A DNA stretch of 64,000 nt from an uncultured Monoglobus sp. (GTDB lineage Bacteria > Bacillota > Clostridia > Monoglobales > Monoglobaceae). The notes under the pieces are model-generated. The model saw only the letters and a list, made by a program, of their open reading frames with translations. It had not been told where the DNA came from and ran no database searches. Positions 34,893 through 43,335 of the stretch are shown here, in pieces; the first letter of the stretch is position 1; the number at the start of each line of letters is the position of its first letter. The position numbers were made by a program, and so were the translations under genes. The DNA is taken from assembly GCA_947630135.1 (NCBI GenBank), contig CANRGH010000002.1, positions 144,376 through 208,375 of the forward strand. The letters run 5' to 3'.

Positions 34893-36971
34893 TTACAAAC
34901 TCATTTCGGCGGGTTCGGCCAGTGGTTTAGCGCTGTCCATGTCGCTCCAAAGCATGACTTTTATGTTTGTGTTTTGCAAGTTTGTACTGAAAAACCAGAC
35001 CTCGTCCCAAGCATAATAATTCTGCATTTCGATCAGCGCGCCGTTTTTGTTGTATACCGCCAATATTACTTGAGCTTCAAAATCATCATAGTTATTCACT
35101 TTGGCTGTGACAAGATAATCCGAAACCTCCGTTATCTCAATCGACGGCGCATTCGGGTCTGCGGTCGGCTTTGCCGTTGGTACGGGTGTCGGCCTTTGAG
35201 TGGGCGTCGGCTTTTGCGTAGGTGTCGGCGTGGGCTTTGCCGTCGGCGTCGGCGTGGGTTTTGCGGTCGGTGTCGGAGTCGGTTTTGTTTCACCCGGCAT
35301 AGACGAGTTATAATGAATAGTGGCATTGAGAAGCGAGTCATTACCATAATCAACCGTTACTTTTTCCCAATTTTCCTTGCTTCCGCCATAATATACATCG
35401 GTTAAACTTTCACATCCATAAAATGCGTCTATGTCTATGCTTGTCACACTGCTTGGGATAAATATATCTTTTAAGTTTTTGCAATCTGAAAACGTGTACA
35501 TATTAATCTTTTCAATTGCGTTAGGTATTATTATGGTTTTTAAATTTTCGCAGTAGGCAAACACCTCATAGCCAATGTATTCAAGATTTTTCGGCAGATT
35601 TATATTTTCAAGATTTTTGCAATTGTAAAAGGCGTTATCGCTGATATAATTAACACTATCGGTAATCGTATATTCCAATATATTTTTCCCTTCGGGAAAT
35701 TTAATAAGTATCGTTTTATTTTTATCAAATAAAGCACCGTTTTCCGAACTGTAATTTTTGTTATTGGTTTCAACGTTTATTTCTTTAAGATCACTGCATC
35801 TATAAAATGCCTGATCGCCTATGTAATTGACACTGCTTGGTACATTTATAACAGACAATTTTTCGCAGGCTTCAAAAGCGTTGAAACCTAAATATGTAAC
35901 GCTTGAAGGTATATTAATATTATTAAGTTGACTACATTCAGCAAACGCACGATTTCCGATATATTGCAAACCATTTGATAATGAAACACTTTTAAGGTTA
36001 ATACATTGTTCGAATGCTGCGTTTCCAATATGAGTTACACTGCTTGGTATTACTACTGATTGTAAATTTGCACCGCTGCCGCTGTATGTCGGTCCATATC
36101 TTTCAACAATAAATATGGAATCAGCAATAACGGTTGTTCCTGATTTTATTGTTAAATTACTCATATTAAAGTTTTTGTTTGCGGCTAATAAATATTTCCC
36201 TAAATATAGCAGATCGTTTGACCAATTGTTTGAATTATTATAAAATCCTGTATTATAGAAAGCGTCACTGCCAATGCTTTTTATGTTATCAGAGAGCTTT
36301 ATTGAATTAAGAGAAGAACAACGGAGAAACGAAGAACTGCCTATTGAAACTATGCTGTTTGGCATATTGATTCCGGTTAGTTTATCACACGCAAAAAAGG
36401 CCATTCCCGCAATAGTTTTTGTTCCATCTTTAACGGCATATGTTCCGCTTATAGTATCCTTTGCTTTAAGCAAACATTTATTTATATATAGAACATCATT
36501 TTCCCAGTTATTTGGGTCATTCTCATAGGCAGTTTCTGAAAATGAATGTGAAGATATTGCTTCGATATTATTTGACATCGTTATATTTGATAATTTTGTG
36601 CAATAGTCAAACGCATAATCTCCAACAATCTGTACCGTATCAGGAATTATTACTGTTGTGAGATTTTCACAATTTTGAAATGCGGCGGTACTTATTAATG
36701 TTAGTCCGCTGTTAATTACCACTTTTTTAATATCATTTTTGTAAATATCCCAAGGATATTCATACCAATCTTCACCCAGTTCTCCTTTCATCTCGCCATT
36801 ACCGCTGATCATTAAAGTTCCGTCTTGATCAAATGTCCATTTTACATTATCACCTTTTCCTTGCGCGCCGCAGGTTCCGCTGTCTATTATCGTTGCGGCG
36901 GATGCGGGGGTGAATGTGAGCATTGCGCAAAGCATAGTCAATACCAGCCCCAAAATTAAAATCCTTTTCAT
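34893..36971 (-). CDS. BspA-type leucine-rich-repeat surface protein
   Basis: 692-aa exported protein starting at ATG 36971 (AAGGAGG upstream). Signal peptide 1-24 (ending PASAA). Residues about 95-560 hold BspA/LRR_5-type repeats of 22-23 aa with the cadence 'L..I.IP.SV..IG..AF..C..L'. A TPTPTAKP stalk at about 565-605 is followed by an 85-aa beta module (IEITEVSDYLVTAKV ... IKVMLWSDMDSAKPL). A related module ends the pectate lyase. LRR_5 proteins bind host or polymer ligands. No SLH or sortase motif. AT-rich relative to its neighbours. Expression is probably controlled by the attenuator leader upstream. Confidence 0.88.
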   Translation of the reverse strand: MKRILILGLVLTMLCAMLTFTPASAATIIDSGTCGAQGKGDNVKWTFDQDGTLMISGNGEMKGELGEDWYEYPWDIYKNDIKKVVINSGLTLISTAAFQNCENLTTVIIPDTVQIVGDYAFDYCTKLSNITMSNNIEAISSHSFSETAYENDPNNWENDVLYINKCLLKAKDTISGTYAVKDGTKTIAGMAFFACDKLTGINMPNSIVSIGSSSFLRCSSLNSIKLSDNIKSIGSDAFYNTGFYNNSNNWSNDLLYLGKYLLAANKNFNMSNLTIKSGTTVIADSIFIVERYGPTYSGSGANLQSVVIPSSVTHIGNAAFEQCINLKSVSLSNGLQYIGNRAFAECSQLNNINIPSSVTYLGFNAFEACEKLSVINVPSSVNYIGDQAFYRCSDLKEINVETNNKNYSSENGALFDKNKTILIKFPEGKNILEYTITDSVNYISDNAFYNCKNLENINLPKNLEYIGYEVFAYCENLKTIIIPNAIEKINMYTFSDCKNLKDIFIPSSVTSIDIDAFYGCESLTDVYYGGSKENWEKVTVDYGNDSLLNATIHYNSSMPGETKPTPTPTAKPTPTPTAKPTPTPTQKPTPTQRPTPVPTAKPTADPNAPSIEITEVSDYLVTAKVNNYDDFEAQVILAVYNKNGALIEMQNYYAWDEVWFFSTNLQNTNIKVMLWSDMDSAKPLAEPAEMSL

Positions 36972-36999
36972 AAAAATGTACCTCCTTGAAAAATAAAAA

Positions 37000-37164
37000 G
37001 TGTTTAGCCTCAATCGAAGCTAAACACGAAAAACACATAGCTCCGATTGCTGCCACACAAATTTCGATTCCATATAATAGTATGCGAAAATAGAGCTTGT
37101 ATTTTTGCCTAAAGGCATAAAAATACATACTATAAATATGAAATCAATATTAAATTCATGTGGC
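37000..37164 (-). promoter_or_regulatory. attenuator-like structured leader of the LRR gene
   Basis: Just before the LRR ribosome site, minus-strand GTGTTTAGC / GCTAAACAC (37027-37019 with 37008-37000) followed by TTTTTATTTTT forms an intrinsic terminator. An alternative 12-bp pairing, CAATCGGAGCTA (37049-37038) with TAGCTTCGATTG (37022-37011), would destroy its left arm. Upstream, 37164-37052 folds into a rod: GCCACA/TGTGGC at the base, GATTTCATA..ATGGAATC-type pairing mid-way, and an apical GTATTTTT..AAAAATAC hairpin. The ligand or trigger is unknown; no known riboswitch class was recognised. Confidence 0.6.
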
Positions 37165-37170
37165 AAGGTT

Positions 37171-37199
37171 ATTCTATCACAATATCTCAAAAAGGTCAA
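37171..37199 (-). promoter_or_regulatory. promoter of the LRR leader
   Basis: Minus strand TTGACC (37199-37194), 17-base spacer, TAGAAT (37176-37171). The predicted start, near 37164, coincides with the base of the structured leader. Confidence 0.7.
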
Positions 37200-37214
37200 T
37201 GAAAATTTTACAAA

Positions 37215-37251
37215 TAAAAAACAGGGGCACAGTTTTTGCTGTGCCCTCTGT
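37215..37251 (-). terminator. terminator of secDF
   Basis: Minus strand ACAGAGGGCACAG / CTGTGCCCCTGT with loop CAAAAA, then TTTTTT. Confidence 0.85.
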
Positions 37252-37276
37252 TGATTTAGGCATATTTTGCGGAAGA

Positions 37277-38383
37277 TTATTTCTTCTTTGAGTTGCTCTT
37301 TCCGTTGCCTGCGGCGGCTCTCTTGGCGTTCACGGCCGAGTCTCTCCATGTTGCCCACAGAGGACCGGTGATGAATACCGAGGAGAAGAAACCGACAACG
37401 ATACCGATGATGATCGGCAGCGCGAAGGCCTTGATCGACGCCACGCCGATGATGAATACCATGCCGATCGTGAGCAGCGTGGTGATCGTGGTGTTGATCG
37501 AGCGCGTCATGGTCTGCCAGATACTGTTGTTGGCGATCTCGCCGTAAGTCTCTTTTCTCGAGTTGCGTGTGTTCTCGCGAATTCTGTCCATGATAACGAT
37601 CGTGTTGTTGATCGAGTAACCCAGAACCGTGAGCACGGCCGCTATGAAGTTGATGTTGACCGAGATCTGAAGGATCGAGTAAACGCCGAGCAGGATCAGA
37701 ACGTCGTGAACAAGCGCGATGATCGCAACGCAGCCCGATGTAAACTCAAATCTGAACGTTACATAGAGCAGGATCGCTGCGCATGCCAGCAGCGACATCC
37801 ACAGAGCGCTTCTCGCCAGCTCGCGGCCGGACGAGGGTGAAATATCATCCATGCTCTTGAGTCTAACGCCGCTTGTGAGCTCGCCGTCCGCGTTAGCCGC
37901 GGGAGCTTCGGTGGCCACTGCCTCCGCAGCGGCGGGATCGGTTGAAGCCGCGGGATCGGCTGTGGCCTCGGTGGCCGCCGTCTCGTCGGGAGCCGCAGTC
38001 GCCTCGGCGGCTGCCGCGCTGTCAACGACCGGAGCGCCGAACTTGCCCTCAAGAGCGGTCGTTATGCTGTCTCTTACAGTGTTCGAGAACTCGGTTCTCT
38101 CCTCGTCGGTGATGTCTTTGTCATATCCGACCTTGATGATAACGTCACTGCCCGATTTCTGTACCGACGACGCGGCCTTGCCGGCGCCGAGGGCCTCGCT
38201 GACGAGCGCGCTCATATCCTCGGTCGAAAAGTCGTCGCCTTTGACCTCATAGGTAAGAGCGATACCGCCCGAGAAGTCGGTGTCGAGGTTAAATCCTCTG
38301 AAAATCAGTGAAACAATACTGATCAAGCATAAAGCGAGTGAAATGCCAAAGAAAATCCATTTTTTCTGTACTATATCAAACAT
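37277..38383 (-). CDS. secF: protein translocase subunit SecF with low-complexity insert
   Basis: Membrane partner of SecD that uses the proton gradient to assist protein export. 368 aa. TM1 near 10-28, then the signature FNLDTDFSGG (31-40); TM2-6 lie after residue 190, with VLTVLGYSINNTIVIMDRIRE. Residues about 122-165, inside the first extracytoplasmic loop, are an Ala/Thr/Glu/Pro-rich insert (AATEATADPAAS) unusual for SecF. It overlaps secD by one base (TAATG). Confidence 0.94.
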   Translation of the reverse strand: MFDIVQKKWIFFGISLALCLISIVSLIFRGFNLDTDFSGGIALTYEVKGDDFSTEDMSALVSEALGAGKAASSVQKSGSDVIIKVGYDKDITDEERTEFSNTVRDSITTALEGKFGAPVVDSAAAAEATAAPDETAATEATADPAASTDPAAAEAVATEAPAANADGELTSGVRLKSMDDISPSSGRELARSALWMSLLACAAILLYVTFRFEFTSGCVAIIALVHDVLILLGVYSILQISVNINFIAAVLTVLGYSINNTIVIMDRIRENTRNSRKETYGEIANNSIWQTMTRSINTTITTLLTIGMVFIIGVASIKAFALPIIIGIVVGFFSSVFITGPLWATWRDSAVNAKRAAAGNGKSNSKKK

Positions 38384-39693
38384 TACGCTTTACCTCCTTT
38401 CACGCTTTCAGAGCCTGTTTTTGATTTGTTAAGGCCGTAAAGCCAAGGGTTCTTAACATTCATTCCGATCATCTGCTTAAGCAAAAATCTGGTAACGAAT
38501 ATTGCGGAGATCATCGAAACAACGATACCCATGAACAGTGTGATACCGAAGCCCTTGATCGTTCCTGTTCCGAGCCACCAAAGGATGACCGCCGAAATGA
38601 TCGTGGTGACGTTCGAGTCGATAACCGCGGAAAGGGCTCTGTGGAAGCCGGCGTCAACGGCGCTTCTTACCGTCTTGCCGAGCTTGAGCTCTTCCTTGAC
38701 GCGCTCGAAGATAACGACGTTCGCGTCAACCGCCATACCTATCGCAAGTATGATACCCGCGATGCCGGGCAGCGTGATGTTGATGTGGAAGTTAGCCAGC
38801 AGAATGAGGACGACCGCTACATAGAACATGAGTGCGAAGTCCGCCATGAGTCCCTGCAGACGGTAAATCAGGAGCATGAACAGCAGCACAAGGATAAGAC
38901 CTATGATACCCGCTGTGATCGCCTTTGAAAGCGCTTCCTCACCGAGCGTGGCGCTGACAACCTTAACCTCGTCAACAGCGAGAGAGAAGGGGAGCTGGCC
39001 CGACTTGATGTTGGCGGCGAGAGCGCTGGCCTCGTCGGCTGTGAACTCGCCCGTGATGATACATGAGTCGCTGTCGATCTGCTCGTTAACTCTGGGAGCC
39101 GTGAGGACGTTGCCGTCCATCTCGATCGTGATGTAGTTCATGTTGCTCGATTTCGCGGCGGCCGCTGTTCTTGTGGCCTCCGAGAACTTTTGCTGACCCT
39201 CGGGAGTGAACTCCATGCTGATGTAGTACGAGTTCCTTGAGATACCCTGCTCGGTCTGGCCGTACTCCGACGAGGCGTTCGTAACCTCGCTGCCGGTCAT
39301 GATCGTGTTTCCGTTGGCGTCCTTGAACTCGAGCTGTGCGGTGGCGCCGAGCGTCTCAACCGCTGTGTCGGAATCCTGAACGTCGGGGATCTCGACTCTT
39401 ACCTTGTTTGAACCCTGCATAGTAACGCTTGCCTCGGTGTAGCCCTGGAAGTCAAGACGTCTGCGCAGAAGGTTCACTACGTTATCCATATCCTCTTCGG
39501 ACGGGTCTGTTGTCGCCGCCCGGAACACGATGACGGTGCCGCCCTTGAGGTCAAGACCCTGGGTGATGCCGTCGCTGTCCATAACGCCGGGAATTCTGTA
39601 CTTGTCCGTGAAATCCAGACCGTACACTCCGACGTACAGGAGCGCCGCGATAACCAGAATTATAGCGGCAAATTTAACTAAGCTTCTGGACAA
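38383..39693 (-). CDS. secD: protein translocase subunit SecD
   Basis: 436 aa. Six membrane segments flank a periplasmic P1-type domain; motifs include GLDLKGGT, ITGEFTADEASALA in the porter loop, and GMAVDANVVIFERVKEEL in the membrane part. Translation starts at TTG 39693, with AAAGGAGG 8 bases before; no nearby ATG competes. Operon with secF. Confidence 0.94.
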   Translation of the reverse strand: MSRSLVKFAAIILVIAALLYVGVYGLDFTDKYRIPGVMDSDGITQGLDLKGGTVIVFRAATTDPSEEDMDNVVNLLRRRLDFQGYTEASVTMQGSNKVRVEIPDVQDSDTAVETLGATAQLEFKDANGNTIMTGSEVTNASSEYGQTEQGISRNSYYISMEFTPEGQQKFSEATRTAAAAKSSNMNYITIEMDGNVLTAPRVNEQIDSDSCIITGEFTADEASALAANIKSGQLPFSLAVDEVKVVSATLGEEALSKAITAGIIGLILVLLFMLLIYRLQGLMADFALMFYVAVVLILLANFHINITLPGIAGIILAIGMAVDANVVIFERVKEELKLGKTVRSAVDAGFHRALSAVIDSNVTTIISAVILWWLGTGTIKGFGITLFMGIVVSMISAIFVTRFLLKQMIGMNVKNPWLYGLNKSKTGSESVKGGKA

Positions 39694-39761
39694 ATCTGTT
39701 TCCTCCTTTAAATTTATATGTGTTATATTTGGTTAATTATTTTTTCGTGATCAACGTGCGT

Positions 39762-40115
39762 TTAGCAAAGCATGACCTCGCTGCGCTTTGAGCGGACCGA
39801 GGCGACGCTCGCGCACGCCGCGGCCGAAAGAAGCGCGATCATGATCAAAACGCTGTTTAAAGCTCCGCCCGACGCGGCAGCAGAGTCCTCTCTGAACTCG
39901 CCGTCGGCCGACGCGCCGTCCGAAGAAAAGGCGGTTTTGGCGCCGCTGTTTTCCATGTTGGGAGGCATAGCCGGGGCAAGGCCTGTCCCGCTGAGCCCGG
40001 TCTGTTCGGGACCGGGAGCGCGGCTCAAGAGCGCCGCCCGTGAAGCCGGCGAAAGCAGGCCGGAAATCAAAATAAAGCATGAAACAAAAACCGCTAAATA
40101 TCCGTTCCGCCGCAT
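39762..40115 (-). CDS. small exported membrane protein, unknown
   Basis: 117 aa beginning MRRNGYLAVFVSCFILISG, with a signal-peptide-like N-terminus (cut near SRA). A Pro/Gly/Ser-rich middle is followed by a C-terminal membrane helix (ALNSVLIMIALLSAAACASV) and a short basic tail. AAAGGAGG before ATG 40115 supports translation. It lies 68 bases upstream of secD on the same strand. No family recognised; a plus-strand frame over the same DNA lacks such features. Confidence 0.55.
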   Translation of the reverse strand: MRRNGYLAVFVSCFILISGLLSPASRAALLSRAPGPEQTGLSGTGLAPAMPPNMENSGAKTAFSSDGASADGEFREDSAAASGGALNSVLIMIALLSAAACASVASVRSKRSEVMLC

Positions 40116-40211
40116 CGCCGCGCCTCCTTTACACATAATTATCACAGCATACCAAATTATTATAGTTCAAGCGTTCATCAAAGTCAAGAAAAATTTGTAA
40201 TTTGTTATTAA

Positions 40212-40650
40212 AAAGTAAAAATAGCTATTAGTGATTAGCGAATAGCGAATAGTAACCCCTCTCCGTCAACATAGTTATTAGCGCTTAGCTAATAGTGATT
40301 AGGTTTTCCCCTCTCAGTCAGGCTGCGCCTGACAGCTCCCCCCAAGTGGAGCCTGATTTAGGGCCACAAGCAAACTTGCTGATTATCCCCAAGAGGACGA
40401 GGCAGACGGGCGGATAATATCCGCCCCTACGGCGTTTTGCGCACTTTGGCCGTAGGGGCGGACGACCCCGGCCGCCCGTTTGGCTTCCCTGCCTTTAGGA
40501 GGGGATAATCAGCAAGTTTGCTTGCGGGTTCAAAGCTATCTTTCAAAATTGCTTGCAATTTTGACTAAGAGCTTCATTAATGCTGCCGCCAAAGGCGGCT
40601 GAGGGGGTCCCTAGTACCTAGTGACTATTCCCTAGTCCCTACGTTGGCAT
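40212..40650. repeat. composite intergenic repeat zone before the phage module
   Basis: Contains GTGATTAGCGAATAGCGAATAG-like modules, CCCCTCTCAGTCAGGCTGCG, GGCGGATAATATCCGCC, GTAGGGGCGG..GGCCGCCCG, and the inverted copy (about 40499-40580) of the 75-base element at 34800-34878, including AAAATTGCTTGCAATTTT. No gene in 40201-40738. Confidence 0.8.
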
Positions 40651-40738
40651 CACATGGCACTGTTTGTCTATTACAATTAAGACACAGGGAAATTATTGCA
40701 CTGTTTAATTACAAATTTTAATGAAAGGAGGCATTTTT

Positions 40739-41602
40739 ATGCCGAACTTAACAACTCCCGTTCCGGCGCGGCTCACTGGGGATACGTCACGGGACATCGG
40801 CGCAATAAAGAAATGGGGGACCGCGCTCATTGACGAGCTGAGCTATATCCTTGACAATCTCGACTCGGGAAACGTGATCGAGGCCTCAAGCGTCAAGGCC
40901 GAGAACATTGACACCACAAGCGCCAGGATCAGCAACGCACAGATAGGGAACCTGACCGCGGATAAGCTTCGCGCGGGAACGGTTGACACCGATCTCGTCG
41001 TGGTGAGAAGCGAAAGCGGAAATCTCAGCATCAGCGGAAACTCGATCAGGATCGACGACGGCCTGTTCAACCGCTTTGTCGCCGAGTATGACAAGGAAAG
41101 GGATATTTTCAGATTTGAGCTTTGCAACTCGCAGGGCGAGCCCACCGTCAGCATCAACAGCCTGGGCAACGCGGTCTTTACCGGAAAGATCGACAGCTCG
41201 GAGATCTATTCCTCAACGATCGTGGGAACCGACAGCTTGTCATACGAGGCGGAGGAGGGCGGAGTTTTCGCCATGATGGACTCGCAGGGAATTAAGATCA
41301 TGCGCGACGCCGAGGAGGGCCGCAGCCAGAAAATCGGAATGTCGGTTGGCGACGACGGCACCGCCTATATGGTGCTCGGCTCGGGCGACGGGACCGACGA
41401 GCACACGATAAACGGCGTGCGCTATTCCCGCGGCAGCTTCCTTATCAAAAGGGAGGACGGGTCGGCGACGCTGAACATAGTGGGCGGAAACGGGATAATA
41501 GCGTTTATGGACGACGGCGGGCTGTGGCTCAGCGGAGACAAGGTGCTTGTCAACGGCCGCGATATACTCGCCGAGATAGATCAGTTAAAAGGAGGAAATT
41601 AA
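40739..41602 (+). CDS. phage tail-fibre/tail-tip-like protein
   Basis: 287-aa protein; AAAGGAGG before ATG 40739 sets the start. The stretch SARISNAQIGNLTADKLRAG is typical of the segment before the beta-helical C-terminus of siphophage tail-tip proteins (Gp58/host-specificity type). The remainder is beta-rich, with recurring VSINSLGNAVFTG, GTAYMVLGSG and LNIVGGNGIIAFMD. It lacks the enzymatic N-terminus of full tail-tip proteins. It ends 4 bases before the portal gene, an unusual neighbour because tail genes normally lie far downstream of portal. It may be a spike in a reduced phage. Confidence 0.6.
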   Translation: MPNLTTPVPARLTGDTSRDIGAIKKWGTALIDELSYILDNLDSGNVIEASSVKAENIDTTSARISNAQIGNLTADKLRAGTVDTDLVVVRSESGNLSISGNSIRIDDGLFNRFVAEYDKERDIFRFELCNSQGEPTVSINSLGNAVFTGKIDSSEIYSSTIVGTDSLSYEAEEGGVFAMMDSQGIKIMRDAEEGRSQKIGMSVGDDGTAYMVLGSGDGTDEHTINGVRYSRGSFLIKREDGSATLNIVGGNGIIAFMDDGGLWLSGDKVLVNGRDILAEIDQLKGGN

Positions 41603-41606
41603 AATA

Positions 41607-43301
41607 ATGAAACCGCAGAATTATAACGGAAAAATAAGCTCCGAATTTTTCGGAAAGGTGCAGGACAGCTTCAAATTATATAAGGAACATAAACAGTTGT
41701 TCGACCGCAGGATAATCGACAACAACAGATGGTACAAGAGCAGGTATAGCAGCGACCCCGACGCTCCGATACCCGAGCCGGCGACGCCGTATTTATTTAA
41801 TGTTATCGCCAACAAGCACGCTGACGCCATGGACAACTATCCCGAGCCGAATATTCTGGAGCGGGACGAGCTCGACAGCGGCGCGGCCGAGAAGCTCACC
41901 AAGATATTGCCGATGCAGCTTGACCTGTGCGATTTCAGGCGCACATACAGCCGTGCGTGGTGGTACAAGCTCAAAAACGGCGCGTCGTGCTACGGAGTGT
42001 TCTACAATCCGGCTTTGGCCGACGGACACGGTGATATCGACATCAAGCGCATCGACCTTTTAAACCTTTTCTGGGAGCCGGGAGTGATCGACATTCAGGA
42101 CAGCCGATTTTTGTTCCTGACCGCTCTTATCGACAACGACGATCTTAAGAGACAGTACCCGCACCTCGCGGACAAGTTCAGCGGGAGCGGAGCGATGGAC
42201 ATTCTGACCTATGACGACATGCAGAACACCGCGTCGCGCGATTTGCTCCGCGATAAGACACTGGTCGTTGACTGTTATTACAAGCGCCGCGCGGGCGGAC
42301 GGCAGACGGTTGAGCTTATCAAGTTCACCGACGACTTTATCCTCGAGGCTTCGGAGGATATGGGCGACGAGGGACTTTATGATCACGGAATGTACCCGTT
42401 TGTGTTCGACGTGCTCTATCCCGACGAGGACAGCCCGGTCGGGTTCGGATTTGTGGATATAGTGAAAAATCCGCAGCTTTATATAGACAAGCTTGACAGC
42501 CTTATCTCAAAGAACGCGCTGATCTCGGGCAAGATAAGGTTCATGGTCAAGGACAACGGAGGCCTTAACGAATATGAGCTGTCCGACGTGAGCCGCGACG
42601 TTATTCATGTCGCGGGCTCGGTGGGCGACGAGAACATACGCGAGCTTCAGGCCAAGCCGATGCACAGCTTTATCATTCAGCACCGCCAGAATAAAATTCA
42701 GGAGCTTAAGGAGATCGCGGGCAACCGCGACTTCCAGCAGGGCGACACCCACGGCGGAGTCACCGCCTACTCGGCGATCGTGGCGCTTCAGCAGGCGGGA
42801 GAAAAGCTCGCCCGCGACATGCTGGTAACAGGCTATGACGCGTTCCGCGACGTGGTTTATCTTTGCATTGAGCTTATACGTCAGTTCTACACCGATCCTC
42901 ATTCCTACAGGATAACCTGCGACAACGGCAAGAGCGAGTATGTCACCCTTTCCAAAAAGGATCTCGGAACGGGCTACCACAGGGCCGAGTTTGACATCAG
43001 TGTGAGCGCCGAGAAGAATAATCCATACAGCCGCATAGCGCACAACCAGACCTTGACGGAACTGTGGCAGATGGGCGTGTTTGACCCGTCAAAAGCGGAC
43101 GCGGCGGTTCTGATGCTTGAGGCTATGCACATAGACGGCAAGGAAAAGCTGATCGAGGGGATAAAGAACATGAAGGCGGAATTTGAGGCAAATGGCGACG
43201 CGGTCATAAGCGCGGGCGGAGAAAAAGCCCCCGCGCGGCAGACAAGCGCCGCGGCGGAGGCAAGGGATAAGGCTGTTCACAAGGCGACCGAGATCGCATA
43301 G
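41607..43301 (+). CDS. phage portal protein (P22-type)
   Basis: 564-aa protein resembling podophage P22-type portals. Signs are the N-terminal DRRIIDNNRWYKSRY and the segment NVIANKHADAMDNYPEP. Further on come the long wing/stem region (DKLDSLISKNALIS, then HRQNKIQELKEIAGNRDFQQG) and the helical C-terminal crown. Portals form the dodecameric DNA channel and dock TerL. Full length with no frameshift, hence possibly functional. GGAGG lies in the preceding gene's end. The partner terL lies 2 kb downstream, with the repressor region in between, a reversed order relative to normal phages. Confidence 0.85.
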   Translation: MKPQNYNGKISSEFFGKVQDSFKLYKEHKQLFDRRIIDNNRWYKSRYSSDPDAPIPEPATPYLFNVIANKHADAMDNYPEPNILERDELDSGAAEKLTKILPMQLDLCDFRRTYSRAWWYKLKNGASCYGVFYNPALADGHGDIDIKRIDLLNLFWEPGVIDIQDSRFLFLTALIDNDDLKRQYPHLADKFSGSGAMDILTYDDMQNTASRDLLRDKTLVVDCYYKRRAGGRQTVELIKFTDDFILEASEDMGDEGLYDHGMYPFVFDVLYPDEDSPVGFGFVDIVKNPQLYIDKLDSLISKNALISGKIRFMVKDNGGLNEYELSDVSRDVIHVAGSVGDENIRELQAKPMHSFIIQHRQNKIQELKEIAGNRDFQQGDTHGGVTAYSAIVALQQAGEKLARDMLVTGYDAFRDVVYLCIELIRQFYTDPHSYRITCDNGKSEYVTLSKKDLGTGYHRAEFDISVSAEKNNPYSRIAHNQTLTELWQMGVFDPSKADAAVLMLEAMHIDGKEKLIEGIKNMKAEFEANGDAVISAGGEKAPARQTSAAAEARDKAVHKATEIA

Positions 43302-43335
43302 AGAAGGGCATTTCAGACGGCCCGCGCAAGAAAGG

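Noticed and set aside
39772..40200. 142-codon plus-strand frame opposite the small membrane protein
   Set aside because: No ribosome site or domain; the minus-strand frame has AAAGGAGG, signal peptide and membrane helix.
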